A stretch of DNA of 64,000 nucleotides from Tetraselmis striata. Lineage: Eukaryota > Chlorophyta > Chlorodendrophyceae > Chlorodendrales > Chlorodendraceae. Location of the stretch: the NCBI GenBank assembly GCA_006384855.1, contig VCJN01002508.1, forward strand, positions 124,001 to 188,000. The letters run 5' to 3'. This document shows, one piece after another, positions 1-11,848 of this stretch. The number at the start of each line of letters is the position of its first letter. The stretch's first letter is position 1. Below the pieces are notes generated by a model, which did not search any database, was not told where the DNA came from, and saw only the letters and a program-made list of their open reading frames with translations. The translations under genes and the position numbers were made by a program.

Positions 1-436
1 GGGCTATTCCAGCACCGGCATGTGTGACTCCCTTTATACTTGTTGTGTTGCTTGGAGACAATTGTTGGTAACATAAGCACTCGCAAGCTCTTATAAGTGC
101 ACCGCTTCTCAGAGAACAACTCCGCTGGGGCGCGAGTGAGGTGAGTTGCATCCTGACAGCACCGACCCCAGGCAGCACTCAATTCCGATGCTGGATATAA
201 TTACAGATTTACTACGTGTCATGCCGACTATGCGGCTGGACTTATGAGTGTGACATTATATAATTGTTAGCTGCGGGGTTGCAAAACTCGCCTTGAAGGC
301 GAGGGTATGACCAGCAGGGTGCTGATACAAAGACAGCGCCCTGAATATGGCGAAAACTCAAGAGTACTCGGTGCAGCTGAGAGGCGGAGCTCGAAATATG
401 TCGGAGGCACAGGAGATCTGCCCTAGGAGGCTGAGC
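1..436. other. No gene seen at left edge
   Basis: I see no convincing coding exon, RNA gene or repeat in this stretch. It lies downstream of the last exon of the minus-strand HET-like gene and may hold its 3' UTR and the start of the neighbouring intergenic DNA. Confidence 0.4.
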
Positions 437-3400
437 TCACAGCCAGAGAACTTCCATCTTCTGCATCCTTGCTGCGTACATGATCTCCTTCTCGGCGGGT
501 GTGCAGGTACGCATGATCTTCAGATGTCCGATCTGTTGACCGTTGTTGCCGCCGAAGACCCTGCCCGGCAAGATGGCCACCTTGACGCGGCGCCCTGACA
601 AGAGGATTTCGCACAGCCACCACTGCTCGCCACTGCAGTCCGCCTCGCCGGTCTCGCTGTCGACGCATGGCAAAGTCGCAGCCTGGCCGCGACGCAGCTC
701 GGCGCGCCACATCTTCCACAGGCTGCCAGGGCCCGACTCCAGGAAGGAGGGCGCACCCATGAGGTAGCGCGTGATGCAGCCGCTGCCGCTGTTGACGACG
801 TCGTCCCACTCGCGGTTGTCGATCAGTGTGACGGGCGCCCCGGCGTATGGGTCATTTGTAAGGAGGGCCGCCACCTCCATCATAAACGTGCTCGCCACGT
901 CTACGTGCTCAAAGATCACAAGGAAAAATATCTGCCCCAGAGCCACCGCCTTGTCGCCTGCGCGCGCGGCCGCGCGCGTGTTGGCAAAGGCCTGTTGCCG
1001 AAATGGTGATGGGGATGGGGATGGGGATTGGTCAGTTTGGTGGTGGAGGGGGGGGGCTTCACTATGGGACTGAGGCTTATGTTGCTCCGACGCCCCATCC
1101 CACTTGTGGGTATGCAAGGTGCCCAGACTCTCCGCCGGGATGCTCAAAGGTAACGACCAATGAACAATAGAATTAGGCAATCCAGAAGCACTTAAGGCTA
1201 CAATCACACATTGCGCTACACACACACCGTATATAAACATGTTGTTTTCAACAGCATTAGTGAGATGCCCGCTTAATGATCTACTATCTATTAGAAGCAC
1301 ATTGTGACAACTGGTACAAATAAGCCTATTGACCCCCCCCCCCACACACACACACCCCCCCCCAAAAAAAACAAAAAACAAAACACTGTCAACCTCCTCC
1401 GGCTATTTCATGTCAACTTACGGGGTTTATTACCGGAAAGGCTTGGCGCCGCTCTGGTGTGGTGCTCCTCGCCGCTGCACGCTCGCCGCCCTCAAGCACC
1501 CAGCTGTATGACGCAAGGTCATCCGCCCCCTTGCTGAGACTGTCGTCCTCCAGGCCCGACAGCTGTCGCCGCTCGTTCGCTCCCCCCAGGCGGCTGTATG
1601 CGCCATCCAGGCGCACCCAGCCCGTGCACGGGTTGAGCACGCACTCCTGCAGCGTCCAGGTGCGCCGCGCGTAGCCGTCGGCGTCAGGCCGGCACCCGGT
1701 GGCTGTCTCCACCACCAGCACGAGGCGCACGCTGGCGTAGACGGCGGTCATGGTGGGGATGAGCCGCCGCGTGCATATCTCCTTCACCGCTGCTACCTCA
1801 GGGCTGTCTGAGCGCTCGGGCTGCGGCACACTGAGCGTGTCGAGCCACATGTAGTGGCACCTGCTGGCGCGTGCCGCAAGCGCGGCTCGCAGCAGCTGCA
1901 TGCGCGGCATCATGACGGAGCATGTGCGCGTCGAGCCATCCCGCTCGCGCACCTCCAGGGACCAGGGGCGGCCCGCCTTGTCCCAGCGGCAGCTCAGTGC
2001 CGCGGTGGAGATGAGGCGGTCTTCGGTCGCGACGTAGCCGAGGTCCACTGGCACACAGCGGCGCATGGCGCGGAGGATGCTGCTGGTGGAGAAGACGAGG
2101 CCGCTGCCAATGGTGCCATTCTCTGCTGCCTCCTTGAGCATCATAGTCTAGTGTATGAGAAGCGGAAAGGGAAAGGGGGGAGGGACCGGGACAAGAGGGT
2201 TTGGCCAGAGTAAGCTTGCCGGTTGAATTGCAATTACCACGGTTTTCTGTGCAGCAATGCGCCGTGGCAGGGGTATGACAAAAGCCATGCGGCGGGCGTT
2301 CACCTGGTCTGCCCGCGATAGGCGCCCGAAGATCATGGCCCAGTTGAGAATGAGCACAAAGATCAGCGCCACGCCATTCATCACGGCCGGCAGCGCCCAG
2401 CCGGTGCTGCGCAGTGCCACGGCGGGCCACTGGAGCGCGCCCGGCACAAGCATCCCCGTGATGAAGAGAAACTTGTCGCTCTGCGATGCCGCCCACCAGC
2501 GCCACTTGACGCGCAGATGGCTCAGCGCGGCCGCGACGTTTTCCACGAGAACGCGGGCGCCCATGGGCATGTGCCACAAGCCGCCCAGCACAGCGCGCAG
2601 CGGGTTTGACGACACCCGCACGGCGGCGCGCACTTTGTGCGCAATCGCACTCTGCGTGCGGATGAAGGACGACATCACGCCGCGGCTCAAGTTGCTCAGA
2701 AACTGTGTGCCCTCTATCTTCTCCAGGCCGATCTCCCCCTCGTCTGCGCGCCCCCCAAACGCCGCCTGCAGTGAACCCCCGTCAAGACAGTACTGTCGTT
2801 GAAAATCGGCGAGCTCCATATACAGTCACATTTATGTGGCGCAGGCGGTCCGCATCACCGTATGTCACACGGCGCAGGAAGGGGAGCGGGGAGGAAGCGA
2901 GGCGCACCTGCGCATTGCGATAAGTCGGCTCCGCACCCAGAGTGGCCGCCATGACGGCGCGCGCTTTGGGATTGCGCGGCGTTTCACTGGCAACGCAGCT
3001 CGCCTCAGTCCAGGCAATGGAGGCGCCGCGTGCAGGGGGCGCCTGCACCTTGGTGGTGGCGGCTTGGATCATGTGTTTCACGTCTTGAGCACTGGTAAAT
3101 GTCAACGCTTTGCCTCGAAAGGGCGCCCGCCGTCGCCCTGGAGCCAACGAGCTGGGCTGCGGGCTGCAGTTCGTTGCGCTATCGATGCCAGGGCTCCCCG
3201 TGAAATCCGACGTCTCACTGATGCGAGCAACGCGGGGATTGAAACCCTGAGTGGGTGCGCCTGGCAGCTGTGGCTCGGTGGGGCGCCCCTGGTCACCCTG
3301 TGAGCCTGGCAGCTGCAGCCTGGAAGGCGTCGGGAGCGGAGCTTTCCCCCAATGACCTGGCTCGCTGCGCGACTTGAGCATGCTGGCATCGCACGAAGTG

Positions 3401-5147
3401 CTAATGCGCGGACCGCGACGGCGTCGTGCGACCGGTGAGGATACCGGCCATCCCAGCTCTGATCCAGCTTCCTGGGGCGCATTGATGTTACCGCTCGTGC
3501 CACTCGGTGTTGCTTCGCTAAACATGACGCCGCGCCGGCGCCGGCTGGAAGGTTCCTGCGTGCTGCTGCTCGCGGGCTTATCAAAACTGCCCAGCAGCAA
3601 CGAGCGCTCTGCCTCATGTGGAGCGTCTTCCGCCCATGTACCCGCGATTGTGACGGTAACGCTAGCGATTGAGTCGTGACTGATGCCAGCCCTGCCGCCG
3701 TCACCGTGCCTATCAGCGCCGTGCGCCGCATCTTCCGACAATTGCAGCGCTCTCCGTGACTGCCCGGCTGTCACCAGACTGGGAATTGCAGCCCATGAAG
3801 GTGACTGACTCCTGCTGTGCTCACTCTCTTCGCCAGGCTGGTCACCATTCGTGAAAAGACCATCTGGCGGAGAAATGCCGCGGCCGCTTGTGATCGGACG
3901 CCATTTGGAGCCCTTATCCACCTTGCTCACCCCTTCCTCTTTCAGTTTCAGCATTGCCTCGCGCGACTTGCACATGTTGGTCCAGCGCGGTAGCAGCATG
4001 AAAAGGAACAGCGTGTACACGCCTGCCTGAGCAATGAGGGCATAGAGGCGGTACACGCGCCATTGAGCACCATGCTGCCCCAGCGCCTCGGTGACGAGGT
4101 CAACCAGCCAGAATCCTGCTGCGTTGAGCACCAGCAGCACAAAGCGGGCATTGAAATTGACGTGGAAGAAGGCCACGCCGGGGTAGCCCTTCTTCACGGC
4201 TGCCTCCTTGAAGATGCTGGTGGAAGAGACGGTGTCCAGGCTGAGCATGATGGGCAGGTTGACAATTAGCGGAAATAGCCACAACATGCTCTCGCACCGC
4301 AGTGGCACGTAGGCGCTGAGCGACGCGGACAGAAGCGGGAGCTGCCACAGCAGCGTGCCCCACATCAGCGCAGTAAAGAGCAAGATGCATGCAATGCAGA
4401 TCCAGGTACACGTGAAGACCTCCAGCATGCGCGAGTACACGAAGCCCTCCTGCACCACAAACGCCTGCATGTGGCAGTGGGATCGCAGTCAGGCAGCTGT
4501 CCCGCTAGCCTGGCACACACCTCGGTGCCGCAGTGTCCTTACACACTCGTGCCGGAGGCATACCTTGAAGCGCAAGCCTTGTTGCTCACGGTTGCGCCAC
4601 AGCCGCCAGCAGCCGTACCACCACGCCAGCCCCACTGCTGGAAGGAGCAGACGCCGCAGCAGCTGCAGTTGCTGGTCCGTTGATATCCCTGGGAACATGG
4701 CGCATGCCGATTCAAGCTCAGGTGAAGGTCAATTATGTTAAAACAAAAAAAAGCCTAGATACTGACTGCGCTAGGCGCCGCGGCCGCACCTAAGCACACC
4801 GCGAACGCCATGTTGCCACACGCTGTCATGAAAAGCTCGCGGCTGGCTGGCGACTGGTACAACATTCTGCTCTCGTGTGCGGTTCTGGCCAACGGTCCAA
4901 CCTGCACCCAGCCCAGGTTGTCATCTGTCTCGTCCTCCGCTGGGGCCGGTGTGCCAACGTCGAGCGAAGACAACTGCTCGAACGCCGAAGGCGGATTGGA
5001 GCTCCCCGCGACGGCAGCACCGTTGGCGTCGAGGAGTGGAGGTAGTTTGAAGACCCGGTTCGAAGGCCCTGGCAGGAGGGTGGGCGAGGCGGGTAGCAGG
5101 CTGACGGCCTCGCCACTGCCCCCCACCAGCCCCGGCGGGCTCGCCAT
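437..5147 (-). CDS. Multi-exon HET-like domain membrane protein
   Basis: Six or more exons read leftward. Exon 1 is about 5147-4790 (start codon 5145-5147). Exon 2 (4688-4564) joins it in frame, and exon 3 (4464 to about 2830) opens after a CATGCAG acceptor. Further exons lie at about 2810-2250, 2144-1420 and 992-437, with TGA after the residues VLWL. Exon 3 starts with several hydrophobic segments (about 4450-3960) followed by a long polar, Ser/Pro-rich stretch. The fourth exon adds more membrane segments. The fifth exon has the HET (heterokaryon incompatibility-like) signature: YMWLDTLSVPQ at 1853-1821 and RRTWTLQECV at 1664-1635. HET domains are known from fungal allorecognition and also occur in algal proteins of unknown role. 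The complete protein would be about 1300 residues and probably sits in a membrane. Function is unknown. The join between exons 3 and 4 is the least certain. Confidence 0.7.
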
Positions 5148-5449
5148 GTCACAAGTCTCACCGACCGGCGGTACACTTGGTACAGCAGCTGTAATTGCTC
5201 GCTCTGCCGCTACTGCTGTACTGATGTATTATTTAATATAATTTCATCGATCCGCCGAGCGCTGCTGTAAGCTTTTGCGACCACCACGAGCAGTAGCTGC
5301 TGGCGACTACATGTACAGTACAAGCTACAGGTAAGGATCTGCCATCATCTGCGCCGCTTCCCCGGTATGTAGTCGCTACATCCCCACTATACGGTACCGT
5401 ACTGCATCCGGTACCGGTACCAGCAGGAGTATGGAGATAGACTTATGGT
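5148..5449. other. Upstream region of the HET-like gene
   Basis: No coding exon seen. It should hold the 5' UTR and promoter of the leftward HET-like gene, but I cannot point to a defined promoter element. Short motifs such as GGTACCGGTACC repeat near 5390-5460. Confidence 0.3.
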
Positions 5450-5579
5450 ACCAGTGCCAGTACGATGCGGGATGCAGTACCTTATGCGGGATGCGGGCCG
5501 CTTTTAGGCGGCTTGCTGTGTTCATTTTCTAATTCTGGGGAACTGCCCTTTTTGTAATTCACACCAGTGCCAGTACACG
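5450..5579 (-). mobile_element. Mini-element copy 1 with 14-bp flanking repeat
   Basis: A short element without coding capacity, read on the minus strand. It starts GTGTGAATTACAAAAAGGGC, contains a stem-loop (GCCGCC, AAAA, GCGGC) and ends in GCATCCC-type repeats. ACCAGTGCCAGTAC occurs on the left (5450-5463) and again just outside the right end (about 5566-5579), which looks like a target-site duplication of variable length. The same sequence flanks DIRS-A at both ends. I do not recognise the family. The tail and the 12-14 bp flanking repeats would fit target-primed retrotransposition, but that is inference. Confidence 0.55.
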
Positions 5580-5725
5580 TGCACGCGTGGCCCGGACTGA
5601 ACCGCGTGGCGCATCACTCATCCATCCCGCCTTATGCGGGATGCGGGCCGCTTTTAGGTGGCTTGCTGGGTTGTTTTTCTAATTCTGGGGAACTGCCCTT
5701 TTTGTAATTCACAACCAGTGCCAGT
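5580..5725 (-). mobile_element. Mini-element copy 2
   Basis: A second copy of the 80-120 bp mini-element in the same orientation, about 90 percent like copy 1 across the stem-loop and the GTGAATTACAAAAAGGGCAG end. Its right flank repeats ACCAGTGCCAGTA once more, so the two copies may come from successive insertions at one target or from a tandem duplication. Confidence 0.5.
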
Positions 5726-6315
5726 ATATTGCACGGATTAGCAGATAGATGGCGGTAGATGGCGGCGGCGTCCAAGTCCAGGCGCGTCCAGCAGATAGCG
5801 ACACGCACAGTACAAACCCGTTGGGGACGCGTGCTGCGGCAGGCCTGTGCCCCGAGTCGGCATTTTAAAGGATTGCAGTGCACAAATTAGTAATCGTGCA
5901 CCGTAATATTTGGTTATTACTAATTACAAATTAGTAAGACATTAACCAAACCCCCCATTACACTATTTCCAACAGTCTACGACGACGGATAAAGACTCAG
6001 CAAGCCTGGAGTTGCGCTCGGATATATAGCGATCCGTATTTTGGCCTGCTGGGGATTTAGTAGTGGAAATCCGAACAGGGTGTGCGCATGGGTACAAGTA
6101 CGGGTATGGTAGGCCGTCTATTCGGATTACGAGGACCTGAACCCGTTATACCGGCAATCCTTTCGGGGGCGGGGGAAAAGGTACGGGAATGATAATGACG
6201 ATTTCTTGAATGTTGCGTCTAGCTCATGTAATCATAATGACGATACGACACATGGGGTTATCTTCCTTCGCCCGAGAGTACAAGTTACTGTGGTCCGAAG
6301 GTATCAGGTACGGGT
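5726..6315. other. Intergenic DNA, no gene seen
   Basis: No supportable coding exon. The region is locally AT-richer (about 5880-5960 and 6180-6260) and carries small scattered repeats. Confidence 0.3.
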
Positions 6316-6327
6316 ACCGGTCGTTCG
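6316..6327. repeat. Left 12-bp target-site duplication of the split mini-element
   Basis: ACCGGTCGTTCG occurs here and again at 18524-18535. The two copies bracket a mini-element that was later split by DIRS-A, so this repeat dates the mini-element insertion and not that of DIRS-A. Confidence 0.7.
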
Positions 6328-6371
6328 GGATGCGGGCCGCTTTTAGGCGGCTTGCTGTGTTGATTTTCTAA

Positions 6372-6662
6372 TTTCACAAGGATCGTCTGGTTTGCCGAAG
6401 AATGCCAGATCTGGTTACAGGTTGTGATATTCAGGAATTTGCAGGCATACAATCCCGCTGTGGTGCGCTCGATGGAGCGTGCCACAGCAAAGGAGAGTGA
6501 CCGGTCGGTCCGCCGTGAAGGCAGGTGGTGGCTCTGACCGGCCCCCGCAATCGTGCGCGCGCACACACGCGCTACGGGCGCCGCGCCAGGGCTATCTCGT
6601 ACAGGTAGAGAAACCACATAAACTAGTTTAGAACATTTCACAAGGATTGTCTGGTTTGCCGA
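6372..6662 (-). repeat. B1-A2-B2 terminal block of DIRS-A
   Basis: The A2 part (6457-6637) matches 18315-18495 with one mismatch (GTGCGCGCG against GTGCACGCG). TCACAAGGATNGTCTGGTTT begins both B1 (6638) and B2 (6372). Near-identity of A1 and A2 implies a recent insertion. Confidence 0.8.
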
Positions 6663-7510
6663 CTAGAAAAATGCCGGGCGCAGCAGGCCACGGGCGGGGG
6701 TCACGGGCGGGAATGTTGAAGGCGACGACAGGCCAGCGGGGTGCGCCCACAGGAAGGCGGTCGCCGGTACGGCCAGGAATGAAGAGGTCGTGGCGCGGCT
6801 TCCAAGAGCGCATGTCGGAGCACATCTCCGAGAGGAGCTGGTACCAAGCTTTGTCAGGACAGTAGGGAACAATGACGATGGCTGGGGCACCACTGGACTC
6901 AAGTTTGGAGACTAGATCGCCGATGAGGTTCCACGGAGGGTTACACCAGTTACGTTCGCAACGCCATGCAGCGTCGGAGAGGCGCAGGGCGTCGACGGCC
7001 TCGCACCGCGGGTCACGCCAGCGGGCGTTGTAGCGGGGCAGGAGGGCGTTTTCAGAAGTCGCGAAGCGGTCGATGGTGCAGGCGCCCCATTTAGCAGTGA
7101 GCGAGGCGAATCGACGAGGGTTGAACTGCCAGTCGTCGCAATCAACCTCGCGACTAAGGCGGTTAGCCCAGATATTCGCCGCAGAACGGATGTAGCGCAC
7201 GGAAAGGGTGATGCCGTGCATGTCCATGAGGTACCACGTTTTGCGTAGCTCAGCCATGAGGCGTGGAGAGCGAGAGGTGAGGTTAGTGAGGACGCCGAGA
7301 ACTGCTTGGTTATCCTCGTGCAAGCGGATGTGGCGGTTTTGGAGCATGGGGAGGAAGGACTCAATAGCCAAGCGGACGGCTTTGAGCTCTTTCAGGGTAA
7401 TGTGCGCATTGCGGTCATCGTCGTACCAAAAACCCCGAGCTTCATGGTGCTCGTTCAAAACGGCACCCCAGCCGTATGCGGCAGTCTCAGCCGGATAGAG
7501 ACTGCAGGGA
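6628..7510 (-). CDS. DIRS-A RNase H and methyltransferase-like domains (3' coding part)
   Basis: This is the C-terminal part of the DIRS-A polyprotein. Residues YGWGAVLNEHHEARGF open the RNase H domain. LKELKAVRLAIESFL and LHEDNQAVLGVL carry the conserved E and D positions, and the segment ending SAANIWANRLSRE closes the domain. It is followed by the DIRS methyltransferase-like module: DRFATSENALLPRYNARW, then WCNPPWNLIGDLV and a hydrophobic strand. The frame ends in EMF, running into the terminal repeat. The N-terminal side should join the RT (16582-18028) but is cut off by about 690 bp of noncoding DNA and by CACTA-1. No tyrosine recombinase follows, unlike complete DIRS elements. Confidence 0.8.
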
Positions 7511-8199
7511 CATACAAAGGTGGGTGTGCAGTGGTGGTGCAAAGGCTAGAGGCTACAGTGTTTTCAGAATACAATCATTTAACACAACGCTTACCACACG
7601 GCAGAATTATACAGTACATATACTCGTAGTCTCAGGTACACATTGTACTAGTACACACAGGTACTAACTCGTAGTATATCGTACTCGTATAATTGTCACA
7701 CTACATTCCGCCCCCCCCCTGCGAGAATTCAATTCTCGACATCAGCGGGATTCGAACTGGTGAACCTTACATCAGGATGCTGGCGCCTTGTAACAATTGA
7801 GGCGGTATCAATCCGGCTCCGAAGCACAACGCTTCACAACGCTTACCACACGGCAGCATTATACAGTACATATACTCGTAGTCTCAGGTACACATTGTAC
7901 TAGTACACACAGGTACTAACTCGTAGTATATCGTACTCGTATAATTGTCACACTACATTCCGCCCCCCCCTGCGAGATTCGAACTGGTGAACCTTACATC
8001 AGGATGCTGGCGCCTTGTAACAATTGAGGCGGTATCAATCCGGCTCCGAAGCACAACGCTTCACAACGCTTACCACACGGCAGCATTATACAGTACATAT
8101 ACTCGTAGTCTCAGGTACACATTGTACTAGTACACACAGGTACTAACTCGTAGTATATCGTACTCGTATAATTGTCACACGTACGACTAACTGTCGACG
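7511..8199. repeat. Tandem duplication of about 230-250 bp inside DIRS-A
   Basis: A block containing CGCTTACCACACGGCAG recurs at about 7589, 7840 and 8068, with GTACTAGTACACACAGGTAC and a poly-C tract in each unit. It lies between the RT and RNase H coding parts and is either an enlarged intron or an older insertion. TTCGAACTGGTGAACC reads like the T-arm of a tRNA in reverse, but I cannot fold a complete tRNA. Confidence 0.55.
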
Positions 8200-8927
8200 C
8201 ACTGTGAGATTCAGATGTGACATACAGGTGACGAAGCACTACTAGTAGCGACTATTATTTATCCGTGAAGGCTGCTGCTGGTGGCGGCACGTCCATCCAG
8301 TTACGTGCGAGTACATCCGGCGTTATTGCCGGCGGGCGATAAATCCTTTTTGTCATCATTGAGGAAGTCGTACGAGCCCGGTAAAATGTTACATGGCACT
8401 GACGTACAAGGTACAAGGTTGTCCGTGTAGTACCGGGTAGTACGCGATATATTTATTGAGCCGGTACCGGGTATCATAGTACCCGGTACCCGGTACCCGG
8501 GCACGATGGACAGTGGTCCTGTGGATAACTACGACTATTAGTACATGGGAGCGTAAATCTCAGCCGTACTTTTTGGCCAAAGTGGGGAATTTTGTGTACA
8601 TTATAGCTAGTACTGTTGAACGGGCCTGCCAGCCGTCCGATCAAAGGTCATCAGATGGGCGGTTTGGCTGCCATGTTTTGCCAAAGAGTGCTCACGTTAC
8701 ATAAATATTCGCGAGGGGGAGGGCGGGGGCAGGCAGCGGTTTGCCGAAGAATGATTGAATTACAATATTCGCGACAGCTGCCATCGGGGAATGTGGCCCG
8801 GCGGGGGGGGGGGGGGGGGGGTGCGGGGGCGGGGGGACCACGCCCGCCCCGCCCCCCCCCGCCCCCCCTCGCCGCCAGCCGCTCCCGCCTGGGGGGGGGG
8901 GGGGGGGGGGGGGTAAGGGGGCGGGGG

Positions 8928-9514
8928 CTACTGCTTGTTCTTGTTCTTGCGTGCCCGCGGGACCCTCCGCTTCGACGATCTCGCTGCCTCCGCCTCCGCC
9001 TCCGCCTCCGCCTCCGCCTGCGCCTCCGACTCCGCCTCCGACTCCGCGACCGTCAGTTTCTTACCTCGGCGTTTCTTCACTGGCCTCTTCCGCTTCTTGT
9101 CATCCGTCAGTGTCTTCACCACCCCGGGAGGCTGTGCCGTCGACGACGCCGCCATGAGCTTCCTTACCTTCGCGTCGGGACGCCCCCTGTGCCCAGACAC
9201 CCACAACAAGCCACAATCGTTTCGCCTTTAAGCGGCTGAGGATGCGGCCTCCTCGGCCACCACGAGTTGCGCCGCTGGCACTGTGGAAGCCTTGGCGTTG
9301 AGGTGGGCCTTAACGGCGCTCCCGGACGAACCTGCGCGCGGCACAAGTTAGCCACGAGTGGGTGCGTGCTAATGTGGATGATGGAGTGTTTTGTTGCGCG
9401 CCCACCTTGTCACGCGTTTCCTCATGTCTTTCTCGTCCTCCTCGATGCCGGCGGCGCGGACACGCGAGACAACAAGGCTCGCCGCCCACTTTTGCCCGGG
9501 GGGGCGAGGTCGGC
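8928..9514 (-). CDS. CACTA-1 basic/acidic protein, 2 exons (partial)
   Basis: The first exon begins with MADLAP near 9514. The last exon (about 9330-8928 after splicing) reads KKRKRPVKKRRGKK, then alternating Glu/Ala codons (GAGGCG repeats), and ends RVPRARKNKNKQ and a stop. The lysine-rich clusters look like nuclear localisation signals, and the E/A run is a coding microsatellite whose length differs from the CACTA-2 copy. No enzymatic domain is visible. It may be the DNA-binding accessory protein that CACTA elements often encode (inference). The frame differs between the two copies in the first exon, so the exact splice is uncertain. Confidence 0.4.
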
Positions 9515-9959
9515 CATGGCGCTGTGAGCGGTGAAGGGGGGGGGGGGCGCGCGCTGGGGGGGGGGGGGGGGGGGGGGGGCGGCCGAGGTGGAGAAACTAA
9601 CACCCAGTCGACGACCGCCTTCCGCAGCAGTCAACGACACATCGGAGGCGAGGAGCAGCGCGCCACTACTATTTATATGCACGTATTGTCAAGAGCTAGT
9701 CGGTGCGGCATTGTGTCGGTGTAATTTCGCAATGTTTATTGTTGAAGTAGCACGGCGTAATGGATACGGCGAGTGAATCCGGGATAATGTGTGCGACGAA
9801 TGTGCGCGCGCAGCGGTGTGCGGCGGTGTGCGGCGGTGTGCGGCGGTGTGCACCGATGTTAATTTAGTGTGAATATTATATCGGCCGTAGACGATCAGGT
9901 CTGGCAGCACCGCCCGTGCTTGTAAATAAGCGACAATGGATCTAGTCTCCCGCTAGTCT

Positions 9960-11150
9960 GTCCACCGCCAGTGCACTCCGCAAGCCTCGCCTCCATCCGC
10001 GTCGGAACCGGTAGTAAGTGTTGTGTGCGCACATCGTGACAACATTACACGGTGGCAATTGCAATTATTAGCGGTGGATAATGTGAAGGCGTTTTCGAAA
10101 TCGACAAAGAATGAGGCGGTGCTGGCGGAGTGCATTGGCGGTGCATAGAATAGCGTGGTGCTGGGGTTTTGGCTGCATCGGACGCCGTATTCCCACCCAT
10201 CCGGCACGGAATGTCCGGTTTTTACACATTTGTGTGTTAATAAAGTGTGAATATTACGCGTCTTTTACGCCGGGTGGATGGGCATCCGGCGTCCGATGCA
10301 CCCCAATTATTTGCAGCACGCTACTCTACGCACCCCCAACGCACTCCGCAAGCCTCGCCTCCATCCGCGTCGGAACCGGTAGTAAGTGTTGTTGTGTGCG
10401 CACATCGTGACAACATATTACACGGTGGCAATTGCAATTAGCGGTGGATAATGTGAAGGCGTTTTCGAAATCGACAGAGAATGAGGCGGTGCTGGCGGAG
10501 TGCATTGGCGGTGCATAGAATAGCGTGGTGCTGGGGTTTTGGCTGCATCGGACACCGTATTCCCACCCATCCGGCACGGAATGTCCGGTTTTCACACATT
10601 TGTGTGTTAATAAAGTGTGAATATTACGCGTCTTTTACGCCGGGTGGATGGGCATCCGGCGTCCGATGCACCCCAATTATTTGCAGCACGCTACTCTACG
10701 CACCCCCAACGCACTCCGCAAGCCTCGCCTCCATCCGCGTCGGAACCGGTAGTAAGTGTTGTTGTGTGCGCACATCGTGACAACATTACACGGTGGCAAT
10801 TGCAATTAGCGGTGGATAATGTGAAGGCGTTTTCGAAATCGACAGAGAATGAGGCGGTGCTGGCGGAGTGCATTGGCGGTGCATGGAATAGCGTGGTGCT
10901 GGGGTTTTGGCTGCATCGGACGCCGTATTCCCACCCATCCGGCACGGTATGTCCGGTTTTCACACATTTGCGTGTGAATATATATAGTGTGAATATTACG
11001 TACGCGTCTTTTACGCTGGGTGGATGGGTATCCGGCGTCCGATGCACCCCGAATCTCACCAACACGCTACTCTACGCACCCCCAACGCACTCCGCCAGCC
11101 CCGCCTCTTTCCGCGCAGGTCCTACGTTCCATTGTATGTATATACATACG
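9960..11150. repeat. 370-bp tandem repeats in CACTA-1 (about 3 units)
   Basis: Units share GCACTCCGCAAGCCTCGCCT at about 9976, 10347 and 10717, with a diverged last unit up to about 11150. Each contains GGCAATTGCAATTA and TTCGAAATCGACA. The open frames across the array on both strands are side effects of the repeat. CACTA-2 carries the same family with more units. Confidence 0.8.
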
Positions 11151-11848
11151 TACATGTACTGCTCCGAAACCAGCCCAAACTTAATGAGTGCACAAGTGTA
11201 AATGCGGGGGGGGGGGGGGGGGGGGGTGGGGGGGGGGGTGTGTGGCGGCGGGGCATCCACTCACACATACCCCGGCGATGCATGACAGATATTACATGCC
11301 GTGGCGGGTCGGCGGGCCGACCCGGCGGGCCGACCCGGCGGGGGGGGGGGGGGGGGGGGGGGGCGTCTATTCAACTACACGTGCGACAGTGTCGTTTCGT
11401 GGAGCAGTATATGTGCCCGGCCTCATTTATACCGCCCCCTACCTGCGCTGCATGGTCCACCCCTACGAATTACTTAGCACAAACCGCCATTACTTAATAG
11501 GAACCTAGCACAGCCAGGCTTATATGCCCGCTTTGCCGATCAACTTCTACGCACTTTCCGTCCCTTAACCGCCGGACATGGGGGTTAAGCCGCCAGCCTC
11601 GGCAGTTGCTTAGCCAGACTTGGCATCCCGTACCGTGTCCATGGCTTCGCAGCTCTGCCGCCGGCACACGCCGAGTCCGGCGCTTGCTGCCGCGGGGTTG
11701 CGCACGCATGCACGCACGGTAATACGCCGCCGACGCCGCCACGCTTATTTCCACCACCTTCGCCAGCCGCAGCTTCGCACGCCTTTCCGCCGACATACGA
11801 AACGCACGAATCCCCCCCCCCCCCCCCCCCCCCCCCCGTCCCCGCGTC

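Noticed and set aside
347-1098. Plus-strand small open frames over the last HET-gene exon
   Set aside because: They are shadows of the minus-strand exon and show no motif.
10247-11201. Protein-coding gene across the 370-bp repeats
   Set aside because: The frames repeat with the unit and are disrupted differently in CACTA-2.
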